64,000 bases of DNA from Streptomyces mirabilis (GTDB lineage Bacteria > Actinomycetota > Actinomycetes > Streptomycetales > Streptomycetaceae), in the NCBI RefSeq assembly GCF_039503195.1, contig NZ_JBCJKP010000001.1, forward strand, positions 4,774,001 to 4,838,000. Direction: 5' to 3'. How positions within the stretch are numbered: position 1 is the first letter of the stretch; every line of letters begins with the position of its first letter. Below, piece by piece: positions 33,854-41,175 of the stretch. The notes under the pieces were generated by a model, which was given only the letters and a program-made list of their open reading frames with translations, was not told the origin of the DNA and searched no databases. The translations under genes were made by a program, and so were the position numbers.

Positions 33854-34390
33854 TCATGCAGGCGGCAGTCCACTCGTGGACTGCCGCCTGCTGCGCTGTG
33901 TGCCGCGGCGCACGATGCGAAACAGCCTGATCTCCCGGTCGATCCGCGCCTGGTACGTGGCGTACGGCGGCCAGAACGCCAGCACCGCCTTCCACGCCGC
34001 GTCCCGCTCCTCCCCCTCCAGCAGACGGGCCCTCACCGGGATGTCCTCGCCCTGCCAGCTGATGACGGCGTCCGGACGGGCGAGAAGGTTGGCGGTCCAG
34101 GCCGGATGATCGGGACGCCCGAAGTTGGACCCGACGAGAATCCAGCCGCCCTCCCCCTCCGGCATACAGGCCAGTGGTGTACGCCGCTCCAGCCCACTGC
34201 GGGCGCCCCGCACCGTCAGCACGATCCCCGGCAGCAGCTGCGCGCTGAGCAGCACCTTGCCGCGCGTCAGCCGGTGCACCGCGCGGTCCATGGCGGGGAC
34301 GAGGTGCGGGGCGATCCGGGCGAAGGCCCGCGTCGAGGACACCTTCTGCACACTCCGCACGACGAGTCGCGACCGGATTCCGGGCGCCAT
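33854..34390 (-). CDS. deazaflavin (F420)-dependent nitroreductase-family protein (DDN-like)
   Basis: 178 residues, split-beta-barrel family of DDN/FDOR-B type. Family marks are LPGIVLTVRGARSGLERRTPLAC, GWILVGSNFGRPDHPAW followed by NLLARPDAVI, and ATYQARIDREI near the end, matching the F420-binding pattern of these small reductases. With fbiC present, F420H2 use is plausible; substrates of the family include quinones and unsaturated lactones. ATG 34390 shares bases with the stop of the acyl-CoA dehydrogenase (TGATG), so the two are translationally coupled and probably act in the same pathway. Confidence 0.88.
   Translation of the reverse strand: MAPGIRSRLVVRSVQKVSSTRAFARIAPHLVPAMDRAVHRLTRGKVLLSAQLLPGIVLTVRGARSGLERRTPLACMPEGEGGWILVGSNFGRPDHPAWTANLLARPDAVISWQGEDIPVRARLLEGEERDAAWKAVLAFWPPYATYQARIDREIRLFRIVRRGTQRSRRQSTSGLPPA
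33858..33891. terminator. 16-bp perfect hairpin between convergent genes
   Basis: Perfect inverted repeat: a 16-bp left arm (33858-33873), two-base loop and right arm (33876-33891). It lies between the convergent TetR and DDN-type genes, actually inside the last codons of the latter (RQSTSGLPPA). It should form a very stable stem in either transcript and probably ends both. Confidence 0.7.
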
Positions 34391-35580
34391 CAGACCGCCA
34401 CCTCCGCGCCGTCGAAGAGCCGCGCCGCGTCGGCGGCGTACGCCCGCAGCCGGTGCACGGGCCCGAAGAGCAGTTCGTCGCCGGCCGCGCGCTTGAAGTA
34501 CAGCTGGGCCTCGTGCTCCCAGGTGAAGCCGATGCCGCCGTGCAGCTGGATCGCCTCGGCGGCGGCCGTACGCAGCGCCTCCAGCCCCTGGGCGAGCGCG
34601 AGCCCGCCGACCCGCTCGTCCCCCGCGCCCGCCGCCCAGGCGGCGTAGTACGCGGCGGACCGCGCCGCCTGCACCCGCACGTACACGTCCGCGAGCCGGT
34701 GCTTCACCGCCTGGAAGGATCCGATCGCCCGCCCGAACTGCTCCCGCTGCCGCACATGGGCGATGGTCCGCTCCAGCGCCCGGTCGGCGGCACCGACGGC
34801 TTCGACGGCGAGCACGGCGGCGGCGCCGTCCCCGACGGAGGCGAGCGCGCCGAGCACGTCGCCGTCCTCCTCACCGAGCACCTCGGCCCGCACCTGACGC
34901 AGTTGCACCCGCCCCTGCGCCCGCGTCTCGTCCAACGACGTCTGCCGCATCCGTACGAGCCCCTGGGCGCCCTCCGCCACCAGGAAGATCCGCGTCCGGG
35001 CCCGGGCGAACCCCCCGGTGTGCGCGGCGACCAGCAGGAGCCCGGCGCTGTGCCCGTCGAGGACGCGTTCCACCTCCCCGTAGAGGCGCCAGCCGCCCTC
35101 CTCGCCCGGCCGGGCCTGGACGCCCCCGGCCCGTCCGCCGCCCGCCCAGTCCCCGCCGTTGTCGCCGACCAGGCCGAGCGCGGTGGGGAGCCCGGCACCC
35201 GGTACCGCGAGGGCGGCGGTCAGGTCGCCTGCCGCGATCCTGGGCAGCAGCCCGGCACGCTGGGCGTCGGTGCCGAGGGCGAGGATCAGCGGGGCCGCGA
35301 GGGCGGCCGTGGCGAGCAGCGGCGAGGGCGCGAGGACCCGCCCCGACTCCTCGCAGGCGAGGGCGAGATCGGCGAACGAACAGCCGACCCCGCCGTACGC
35401 CGTGGGCAGGGCGAGCCCCGGCAGCCCGAGCTGCCGCGCGAGGGTCTCCCAGAGCCCGGCGTCGTATCCGACCCCGGTGCGCACGGCCGACCGCACTTCC
35501 TCCGGACCGCAGCGCTTGAGCAGGAGTTCCCGCAGGGTGCGGCGGATCTCGTCCTGTTCGGCGGTGAAACGGGCGTCCAT
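34390..35580 (-). CDS. acyl-CoA dehydrogenase
   Basis: 396 residues. ACAD fold: N-terminal helices (MDARFTAEQDEIRRTLRELL), LPTAYGGVGCSFADLALACEE, and the C-terminal FAD-contact block REQFGRAIGSFQAVKHRLAD. LHGGIGFTWEHEAQLYFKR holds the catalytic-base region (Glu in FTWE). It makes an alpha,beta-unsaturated acyl-CoA, passing electrons to ETF. ATG 35580 has AAAGGG upstream. Operator site 6 lies 21 bp before the start, and the divergent thiolase-like gene shares the region. Cotranscribed with the DDN-like gene. Confidence 0.9.
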   Translation of the reverse strand: MDARFTAEQDEIRRTLRELLLKRCGPEEVRSAVRTGVGYDAGLWETLARQLGLPGLALPTAYGGVGCSFADLALACEESGRVLAPSPLLATAALAAPLILALGTDAQRAGLLPRIAAGDLTAALAVPGAGLPTALGLVGDNGGDWAGGGRAGGVQARPGEEGGWRLYGEVERVLDGHSAGLLLVAAHTGGFARARTRIFLVAEGAQGLVRMRQTSLDETRAQGRVQLRQVRAEVLGEEDGDVLGALASVGDGAAAVLAVEAVGAADRALERTIAHVRQREQFGRAIGSFQAVKHRLADVYVRVQAARSAAYYAAWAAGAGDERVGGLALAQGLEALRTAAAEAIQLHGGIGFTWEHEAQLYFKRAAGDELLFGPVHRLRAYAADAARLFDGAEVAV

Positions 35581-35601
35581 GGCCAGGCCCTTTCTCCCGA
35601 T

Positions 35602-35616
35602 CTGACGGTCCGTCAC
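35602..35616. promoter_or_regulatory. CTGAC-N5-GTCAG operator, site 6
   Basis: CTGACGGTCCGTCAC, one mismatch in the right arm, 21 bp upstream of the acyl-CoA dehydrogenase ATG at 35580. Confidence 0.7.
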
Positions 35617-35675
35617 ATTAGCGCCGTGCGGTACGGATGCCCAGAGCCACGACGACCTCCCGCGCGCCGCCATAA

Positions 35676-35690
35676 CTGATGTACCGTCAG
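35676..35690. promoter_or_regulatory. CTGAC-N5-GTCAG operator, site 7
   Basis: CTGATGTACCGTCAG, one mismatch in the left arm, ending only 4 bp before the thiolase-like ATG at 35695. At this position it would overlap the transcription start or the 5' end of a leaderless transcript. Confidence 0.7.
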
Positions 35691-35694
35691 ATTC

Positions 35695-36864
35695 ATGACT
35701 CCGGGGAAGCGCAAGGTCGCCGTGGTGGGTGTCTCCCTCTCGGACTGCGGTCGCGTGGACGACGCGACGCCCTACGCCCTGCACGCCCAGGCCGCCAGGC
35801 GCGCGCTGGCGGACGCGGGGATGGACCGCTCACTGGTCGACGGGTTCGCGTCGGCCGGCCTCGGCGCACTGCCGCCGGTCGAGGTAGCCGAGTACCTGGG
35901 CCTGCGCCCCACCTGGGTCGACTCCACCGCCGTCGGCGGCTCCACCTGGGAGGCCATGGCGGCGCACGCGACGGACGCGATCGCGGCGGGGCACGCCGAG
36001 GCCGTCCTCCTCGTCTACGGCTCGACCGCCCGCGCCGACATCAAGGCGGGCCGCCGCACCGGCAATCTCTCCTTCGGCGCCCGGGGCCCCCTCCAGTTCG
36101 AGGTCCCCTACGGCCACACGCTCATCGCCAAGTACGCGATGGCCGCGCGCCGCCACATGCACGCGTACGGCACGACACTCGAACAGCTCGCCTCGGTGGC
36201 CGTCCAGGCGCGGGCGAACGCGGCGCTGAACCCGGAGGCGATGTTCCGCACCCCGATCACCACCGACGACGTCCTGTCCGGCCCGATGATCGCCGACCCC
36301 TTCACCAAGCTGCACTGCTGTCTGCGCTCCGACGGCGGCGCGGCGGTGCTGCTGGCGGCCGAGGAGTACGTACGGGACTGCCGTACGGCCCCGGTGTGGA
36401 TCCTCGGCACCGGCGAGCACGTCTCACACACGACGATGTCCGAGTGGCCGGACTTCACCGTCTCCCCCGCCGCGGTGAGCGGACGCCTCGCCTTCGAGCG
36501 GGCGGGGGTGCGGCCCGACGAGATCGACGTGGCCGAGCTCTACGACGCCTTCACGTACATGACCCTCGTGACCCTGGAGGACCTGGGCTTCTGTGCGAAG
36601 GGCGAGGGCGGTCAGTTCGTGGAGAAGGGGCGCCTGACGGTGGGCGGAGAGCTGCCGGTGAACACGGACGGGGGTGGACTCTCGGCCCAGCATCCGGGGA
36701 TGCGGGGCCTGTTCCTCCTGGTGGAGGCCGTGCGGCAACTGCGCGGGGAGGCCGGGGAACGCCAGGTCAGGAAGACGGGCGGACGCCTTCCCGAGCTGGC
36801 GGTGGCCTCCGGGACGGGCGGGTGGTTCTGCTCGTCGGGGACGGTGGTGCTGGGACGGGGGTGA
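35695..36864 (+). CDS. thiolase-fold lipid-transfer-like protein
   Basis: 389 residues, paralogous in layout to the protein at 27283: start VAVVGVSLSDCGR, LYDAFTYMTLVTLEDLGF, NTDGGGLSAQHPGMRG. The nucleophile loop reads AVGGSTWEAMAAH, with Thr where thiolases have Cys, so classical Claisen thiolysis is unlikely. An aldolase or acyl-transfer role with a DUF35 partner, as in Ltp2-type systems, is the best guess; the nearest free DUF35 gene is at 42783. No ribosome-binding site is seen before ATG 35695, and operator site 7 ends 4 bp upstream. Confidence 0.85.
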   Translation: MTPGKRKVAVVGVSLSDCGRVDDATPYALHAQAARRALADAGMDRSLVDGFASAGLGALPPVEVAEYLGLRPTWVDSTAVGGSTWEAMAAHATDAIAAGHAEAVLLVYGSTARADIKAGRRTGNLSFGARGPLQFEVPYGHTLIAKYAMAARRHMHAYGTTLEQLASVAVQARANAALNPEAMFRTPITTDDVLSGPMIADPFTKLHCCLRSDGGAAVLLAAEEYVRDCRTAPVWILGTGEHVSHTTMSEWPDFTVSPAAVSGRLAFERAGVRPDEIDVAELYDAFTYMTLVTLEDLGFCAKGEGGQFVEKGRLTVGGELPVNTDGGGLSAQHPGMRGLFLLVEAVRQLRGEAGERQVRKTGGRLPELAVASGTGGWFCSSGTVVLGRG

Positions 36865-36874
36865 GCCGACCGCC

Positions 36875-37054
36875 TCAGCGGACGGTACGGAGGAAGGCCG
36901 TCCAAGTGGTGGGGGTGATGGTGAGGGTGGGGCCGGTGTGGTTCTTTGAGTCGCGGATGTGGATGGCGGTGGGGGCGGTGGCTATTTCGAGGCAGGCGCC
37001 GCCCTCATTGCTGCTGTAGCTCGACTTGAACCAGGCAAGTTCGTTCGTGTTCAA
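36875..37054 (-). CDS. DUF397 domain protein
   Basis: 59 residues from TTG 37054, with GGGAG 6-7 bases upstream. A textbook DUF397 sequence: ELAWFKSSYSSNEGGACLEI, IHIRDSKN, TPTTWTAFLRTVR. The TTGA start overlaps the TGA stop of the XRE gene, so the two are translationally coupled. In Streptomyces such small acidic proteins are proposed partners or antagonists of the neighbouring XRE regulator, as in the WhiJ and BldB systems. Confidence 0.88.
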   Translation of the reverse strand: MNTNELAWFKSSYSSNEGGACLEIATAPTAIHIRDSKNHTGPTLTITPTTWTAFLRTVR

Positions 37055-37881
37055 AGTTCTCCCGCCTTCTGCTCGATGAGCTCCGCGGACTCCCAGGGGT
37101 TGAGCGCCTGCGCCCGCAGGATGCCGAAAAGTTCGAACAGGTCGTTCACCTGCTCCGGCTTGGAGATCACCGTAGCGCCGCCATGCCATTCCTGGTACAC
37201 GAGCATGCGCCCTTCTTCCGTGCCCATCAGTTGCAACGGACCATGCATTCCCGCATGCGTGTGCCGCTTGGTCGGCATCACCTGGACCGTGAGGTGCTGT
37301 TTCATCGCCCGGCTGCACTCCAAGATGTGCAGCAACTGCTCCTTCAACACCTCCGCGCCCCCGAGATCCCGTTCCAGTACGGATTCTTCGATCACGTAGC
37401 CCACATACGGCGGTGAGTCACGCGTCAGCACTGCCTGCCGCTCGAGTCGGGCGGTGACGTGACGATCGATCTCCTCCTCGGTGTACGCCGGTCGCCGCGC
37501 TTCGTACAGCGTCTGGGTGTACGCCGGGGTCTGGAGCAACCCGGGGATCAGCATGGTCTCGTACGCGCTGATCACCCGCGCGTGCCGCTCTAGCCGCACC
37601 CAGTCCAGGAACGTCGGCGGATACTTCTCCTTCTCGGTGATCTCGATGCATGCGATGAGTGCACCCCTCGCATCCAGCCCCTTGTCCGCATCCTTGAGGA
37701 ACTCGATCGGCGGGATCCGCTCGGCCCTCTCGTACGCACCGAAGATCGACTCGGAGACCAGCAACAACTCCCCGGCCTCCTTCTGCGTAAGCCCCCGCCG
37801 CCCCCGCTGAATGCGCAACAACTCCCCCACCAACCTGCGCCCCACGGACGCCCCACCATTCGTCCCCACAACGACCACCAT
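37051..37881 (-). CDS. XRE family regulator with C-terminal DUF5753 domain
   Basis: About 276 residues. HTH_XRE in the first 80: LVGELLRIQRGRRGLTQKEA, LLLVSESIFGAYERAERIPP. The C-terminal DUF5753 domain has LIPGLLQTPAYTQTLYEARR and ERQAVLTRDSPPYVGYVIEE, followed by QVMP. This is the WhiJ-like regulator class, always paired with a DUF397 gene, as here. ATG 37881 is a compromise: GGGGAGG lies immediately before it, so a GTG a few codons later may be used. A GTGGAC-N3-GTCCAC palindrome at 37901-37915 could be its operator. Confidence 0.88.
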   Translation of the reverse strand: MVVVVGTNGGASVGRRLVGELLRIQRGRRGLTQKEAGELLLVSESIFGAYERAERIPPIEFLKDADKGLDARGALIACIEITEKEKYPPTFLDWVRLERHARVISAYETMLIPGLLQTPAYTQTLYEARRPAYTEEEIDRHVTARLERQAVLTRDSPPYVGYVIEESVLERDLGGAEVLKEQLLHILECSRAMKQHLTVQVMPTKRHTHAGMHGPLQLMGTEEGRMLVYQEWHGGATVISKPEQVNDLFELFGILRAQALNPWESAELIEQKAGEL

Positions 37882-37900
37882 CCTCCCCACAACCAGCAAT

Positions 37901-37915
37901 GTGGACCGTGTCCAC
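37901..37915. promoter_or_regulatory. GTGGAC-CGT-GTCCAC palindrome between XRE gene and 37953
   Basis: Perfect 6-bp inverted repeat with a 3-bp spacer, 19 bp upstream of the XRE ATG and 37 bp upstream of the divergent gene at 37953. It is a plausible operator for the XRE regulator. Confidence 0.5.
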
Positions 37916-37952
37916 CTAGTCACGCTACGCAACCACCGTCACGCTCATAGTC

Positions 37953-38360
37953 ATGACGAACAAACTCACCCCGAATTGGGTCCCGAGGTCCGGTCTTCAA
38001 CTACGCCTCGCCGGGGTCCACTTCGACGCCATCCGCGTGTGCGGCGTACGCGGGGAAGCCGTGCTGCACCACCTCGCCGCGCTCACCGACGGTCACCCCG
38101 GACCGGTCGTCAGGGAATCCAACGGCTGCCGCTGGACGTACTTCCTGCTGGCGCCCGGCGAGGGCGCGGAGCACGACTGGCCGCCCGGCGCCCGCCGGTT
38201 CACACGCTCGGCGCACGACGAGTACGTGGGCGTGCCCGCGCCGGAGGGGAACACGTACCCGCTGAGCTGGGGGCACGGCGCACCGGAGGTGGGTGAGTTC
38301 GTGGACGCGGAGCTGCTGCACGGGGTGCTCATGGCGCAGCTTTGCCGGAACTCCGAGTGA
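37953..38360 (+). CDS. hypothetical protein next to XRE-DUF397 pair
   Basis: 135 residues, no signal peptide or membrane segment. Readable features are RLAGVHFDAIRVCGVRGEAV near the N-terminus, ESNGCRWTYFLLAPG in the middle, and a hydrophobic end ELLHGVLMAQLC. Proteins with this layout commonly sit beside XRE/DUF397 pairs in Streptomyces, and parts resemble the N-terminal region of bifunctional primase/polymerase-like proteins, but I cannot assign a function. It is divergent from the XRE gene and shares the GTGGAC palindrome region; the PNPOx gene starts 10 bp after it. Confidence 0.7.
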   Translation: MTNKLTPNWVPRSGLQLRLAGVHFDAIRVCGVRGEAVLHHLAALTDGHPGPVVRESNGCRWTYFLLAPGEGAEHDWPPGARRFTRSAHDEYVGVPAPEGNTYPLSWGHGAPEVGEFVDAELLHGVLMAQLCRNSE

Positions 38361-38370
38361 TACTCGGGGC

Positions 38371-39042
38371 ATGGGAACGGATCTTCACGAGCTGCTCAGG
38401 TCACTGCGGGTGTGGGACGTAGAGCTGCCCTCCTTCGACCCGGCATCCGCACCCGCCGAACCACTCCCCCTGTTCACGGAGTGGTTCGCGGACGCGGTCG
38501 CGGCGGGGCAGAGCGAACCGCACACGATGTCGCTGGCGACGGCGGACGAGGACGGGCTGCCCGACGTCCGGATCGTCATGCTGCACGGCGCGGACGCGGA
38601 CGGCTGGGCCTTCGCGAGCCATGTCACCAGCCGCAAGGGCCGCCAGCTGGCCGCGCGCCCGTACGCGGCTCTGGGGTTCTACTGGCCCGCCCAGGGCCGT
38701 CAGATCCGGCTGCGGGGGCCGGTCGAGGTGGCCCCGGCCGAGGAGGGGCAGGCGGATCTGCACGCCCGTTCGACGGGGGCGCTGGCCGCCGCGCTCGTGG
38801 GCGGGCAGAGTGAAGTGCTGGGTTCCGTAGCGGAGTTGCGGCGGGTCTCGGACGAGGCCTGGGACCGCGCACGGCGCGAGCCCGACGCCCCGGCCCCGAC
38901 GTGGACCCTCTACCGCCTCCGGCCGCAAGAGGTGGAGTTCTTCCAGGGTGACGCGAGGCGTCGGCACGTACGTCTCGTCTACCGCCGCACGGAACCTTCT
39001 CCGGAGGGCGGTGGCTGGCGCAAGGAGCTGCTCTGGCCCTGA
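38371..39042 (+). CDS. pyridoxamine 5'-phosphate oxidase-family FMN protein
   Basis: 223 residues, split-barrel FMN-binding fold with the PdxH order: N-terminal LHELLRSLRVWDVELPSFDP, then SLATADEDGLPDVRIVMLHG. The FMN-binding basic block SRKGRQLAARPYAALGFYWP follows, and QIRLRGPVE. The C-terminus WTLYRLRPQEVEFFQG fits the substrate-binding tail. The canonical enzyme oxidises PNP/PMP to PLP; divergent residues make an FMN-dependent side activity possible. ATG 38371 follows the previous gene by 10 bp, so cotranscription is likely. Its 3' end overlaps the convergent LysR gene by 64 bp. Confidence 0.85.
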   Translation: MGTDLHELLRSLRVWDVELPSFDPASAPAEPLPLFTEWFADAVAAGQSEPHTMSLATADEDGLPDVRIVMLHGADADGWAFASHVTSRKGRQLAARPYAALGFYWPAQGRQIRLRGPVEVAPAEEGQADLHARSTGALAAALVGGQSEVLGSVAELRRVSDEAWDRARREPDAPAPTWTLYRLRPQEVEFFQGDARRRHVRLVYRRTEPSPEGGGWRKELLWP

Positions 39043-39956
39043 GGCACGGGAGGGGCCAGGTGGGCCTGGGCGCACTTGCGGAAGGCCGCCACAAGGCGGC
39101 TTCGGTCGTCGGCGCGGGTCGCGAGCACGACGTGGCTCGGTTCGACGCCGTGCAGGGGGACCGTGGTGAGGTCGGGGCGGATGCTGTCGGCGCGCGGGTC
39201 GGCCGGCACGATGCCCACGGCCTGCCCGGAGGCGATGAATTCGAACTTGTCCTCCAGTGCCTCGATGAGCGGACCGTCGGGCGCCCGGCTGCCGTCGGGC
39301 CGCGGGTCGATGCGCCAGAACGCGTTCCAGGACGCGTCGGACACCCGGGGCAGGGGTTCGTCGGCGATGTCGTCGAGGGTGACGGATTCCTTGCCGGCCA
39401 GGCGGTGGTCGAGGGGGACGAGGAGCAGGCGGGGCTCGTCGTAGAGGATCGTGACGTGGAGCTGGTCGGTCCGCATCGGGAGGCGGGTCACGGCCACGTC
39501 CACCCGGTGCTCGACCAGGGCCGCGTGGGCGTCGTTCCAGACGAGGTGCTGGGCGACCACCTCGGCGTCCGGGTGCAGCCGGCGCATCTCGCGCACCGCC
39601 GGGGTGACGATGATGCTGGAGGTGTAGCCGATGGTGACACGGCTGGGCTGGGCGGCGGCCCGGGTGCGCGCCGCGGCCTGAGTGGCCGAGCGCAGCAGCG
39701 CCTTGGCCTGGGGCAGGAAGACCTCGCCCGCCTCGGTGAGCCGACTGCCCTGCGGGGTACGGTCCAGCAGCCGGGCGCCGAGCTGTTGTTCGAGGCGGCG
39801 GATCTGCCGGCTCAGGGACGGCTGGGCGATGCACAGGGCCGTGGCGGCCCGGCCGAAGTGCCGGTGCTCGGCGACGACCGTGAAGTACCGCACGAGCCGC
39901 AGGTCGAGGTCGACCGGAGGCGAAGGCTGCTCCTGCGGCGACGAGTCGGGCGTCAT
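38979..39956 (-). CDS. LysR family transcriptional regulator
   Basis: 325 residues from ATG 39956. Winged helix at residues ~17-75: LDLRLVRYFTVVAEHRHFGR, TALCIAQPSLSRQIRRLE, LLDRTPQGSRLTEAG. The effector-binding domain follows (VTIGYTSSIIVTP... VDVAVTRLP). The divergent gene at 40164, an SDR-type epimerase, is the probable target, as usual for LysR regulators. The first 15 residues before the HTH are polar extension; an earlier in-frame ATG exists but lacks support. Confidence 0.9.
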   Translation of the reverse strand: MTPDSSPQEQPSPPVDLDLRLVRYFTVVAEHRHFGRAATALCIAQPSLSRQIRRLEQQLGARLLDRTPQGSRLTEAGEVFLPQAKALLRSATQAAARTRAAAQPSRVTIGYTSSIIVTPAVREMRRLHPDAEVVAQHLVWNDAHAALVEHRVDVAVTRLPMRTDQLHVTILYDEPRLLLVPLDHRLAGKESVTLDDIADEPLPRVSDASWNAFWRIDPRPDGSRAPDGPLIEALEDKFEFIASGQAVGIVPADPRADSIRPDLTTVPLHGVEPSHVVLATRADDRSRLVAAFRKCAQAHLAPPVPQGQSSSLRQPPPSGEGSVRR

Positions 39957-40163
39957 GTCTTCATGGTATTCCCCGTGACTGCGGGCTGATCGCAAGCCTT
40001 CGCCATTGACCTGCGGTGATGCCTGAAACGCATGTGCCATTGCGATACAGGCCTTGGACGGGCGACCCCACGTGGCCGCACGGTGGATCCGGAATCACCT
40101 GGGCGGGGAACCACCGGGCGGGGAACCGCCGGGCCGGACCTCATCACCTTTTTGGAGTGCACC

Positions 40164-41069
40164 ATGCGTGTGTTCGTCACCGGGGCCACCGGATTCGTCG
40201 GCAGCTCCGTCGTACGCGAACTGCTGGACGCGGGACACCGGGTCCTCGGCCTCGCCCGCTCGGACCGGGCCGCCGCGTCGCTGACGGCCGCGGGGGCGGA
40301 AGCGCACCGTGGCGCTCTCGACGACCTCGACAGCCTGCGGGCGGCCGCGGGCGCGGCGGACGGCGTGATCCACACGGCGTTCCAGCACGGCTCCTCCGAC
40401 TTCGCCGCCGCCGCCCGGACGGAGATCCACGCCATCCGGACGCTCGGCGAGACGCTCGTGGGATCCGGTCGGCCCTTCGTCGTGACCTCCGGGACCGCCG
40501 GTCTCACGCTCGTGCCTGGCCGTGTCGCGACCGAGGACGACGAGCAGGATCTCTCCTCGCCCGCGGCGGCCCGGATCCCGGGGGAGGCGGCGGCACTGTC
40601 GTTCGCCGAGCGCGGGGTGCGGGCCTCGGTGGTGCGGCTGCCGCCGTCGGTGCACGGCGAGGGGGACCACGGTTTCGTCCCGCACATCATCGCCGTCGCC
40701 CGGGCGAAGGGCGGCTCCGCCTACCCCGGCGACGGCTCCAACCGCTGGGCCGCCGGGCACCGGCTCGACGCCGCGCACCTGTACCGGCTGGCCCTGGAGG
40801 AGGCGCCGGGCGGCACGCGGCTGCACGCGGTCGGCGACGAGGGCGTACCGGTCCGCGACATCGCCGACGCCGTCGGCCGATACCTGAAGCTGCCGGTCGC
40901 CGCCATCCCTCGCGAGGAGGCGGCCGACCACTTCGGCTGGCTCGGACACTTCTTCGCGAGGGACATCCCTGCGTCGAGCACCCTCACGCGGAAGCGGCTG
41001 GGATGGCACCCCGAGCGGCCCGGCCTCGTCGAGGACCTCGAAGAGGGCCACTACTTCGCGAAGTCGTAG
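40164..41069 (+). CDS. NAD-dependent epimerase/dehydratase-like (atypical extended SDR)
   Basis: 301 residues. Rossmann motif TGATGFVG at residues 7-14, then LARSDRAAASLTAAGAE and DGVIHTAFQH. The typical Tyr-x-x-x-Lys is not visible; TSGTAGLT occupies the active-site strand, so it belongs to atypical SDRs that may bind NAD(P) without classical catalysis. ATG 40164 is preceded by TTGGAG. It is divergent from the LysR regulator. The last codons (HYFAKS) lie in the first copy of a 51-bp direct repeat. Confidence 0.85.
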   Translation: MRVFVTGATGFVGSSVVRELLDAGHRVLGLARSDRAAASLTAAGAEAHRGALDDLDSLRAAAGAADGVIHTAFQHGSSDFAAAARTEIHAIRTLGETLVGSGRPFVVTSGTAGLTLVPGRVATEDDEQDLSSPAAARIPGEAAALSFAERGVRASVVRLPPSVHGEGDHGFVPHIIAVARAKGGSAYPGDGSNRWAAGHRLDAAHLYRLALEEAPGGTRLHAVGDEGVPVRDIADAVGRYLKLPVAAIPREEAADHFGWLGHFFARDIPASSTLTRKRLGWHPERPGLVEDLEEGHYFAKS

Positions 41070-41175
41070 ACGGGTTGTCGCAGACGGGTTGTCGTAGACG
41101 GCTACTTCGCGAAGTCGTAGACGGGTTGTCGCAGACGGGTTGTCGCAGACGGCTACTTCGCGAAGTCGTAGACGG
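41051..41175. repeat. 51-bp direct repeats joining two convergent gene ends
   Basis: Copies start at 41051, 41102 and 41153 (the third is 23 bp long). Each begins with the palindrome-rich CTACTTCGCGAAGTCGTAG followed by a GACGGGTTGTCGCA unit that is itself repeated. Copy 1 contains the stop of the epimerase gene; copy 3 contains the stop of the convergent acetyltransferase gene. The near-palindrome lets the same sequence encode a Phe-Ala-Lys ending on either strand and could serve as a terminator. Confidence 0.85.

Noticed and set aside
41051..41175. CRISPR-like array from regularly spaced repeats
   Set aside because: Period 51 has no unique spacers: the whole unit is repeated, and there are no cas genes.
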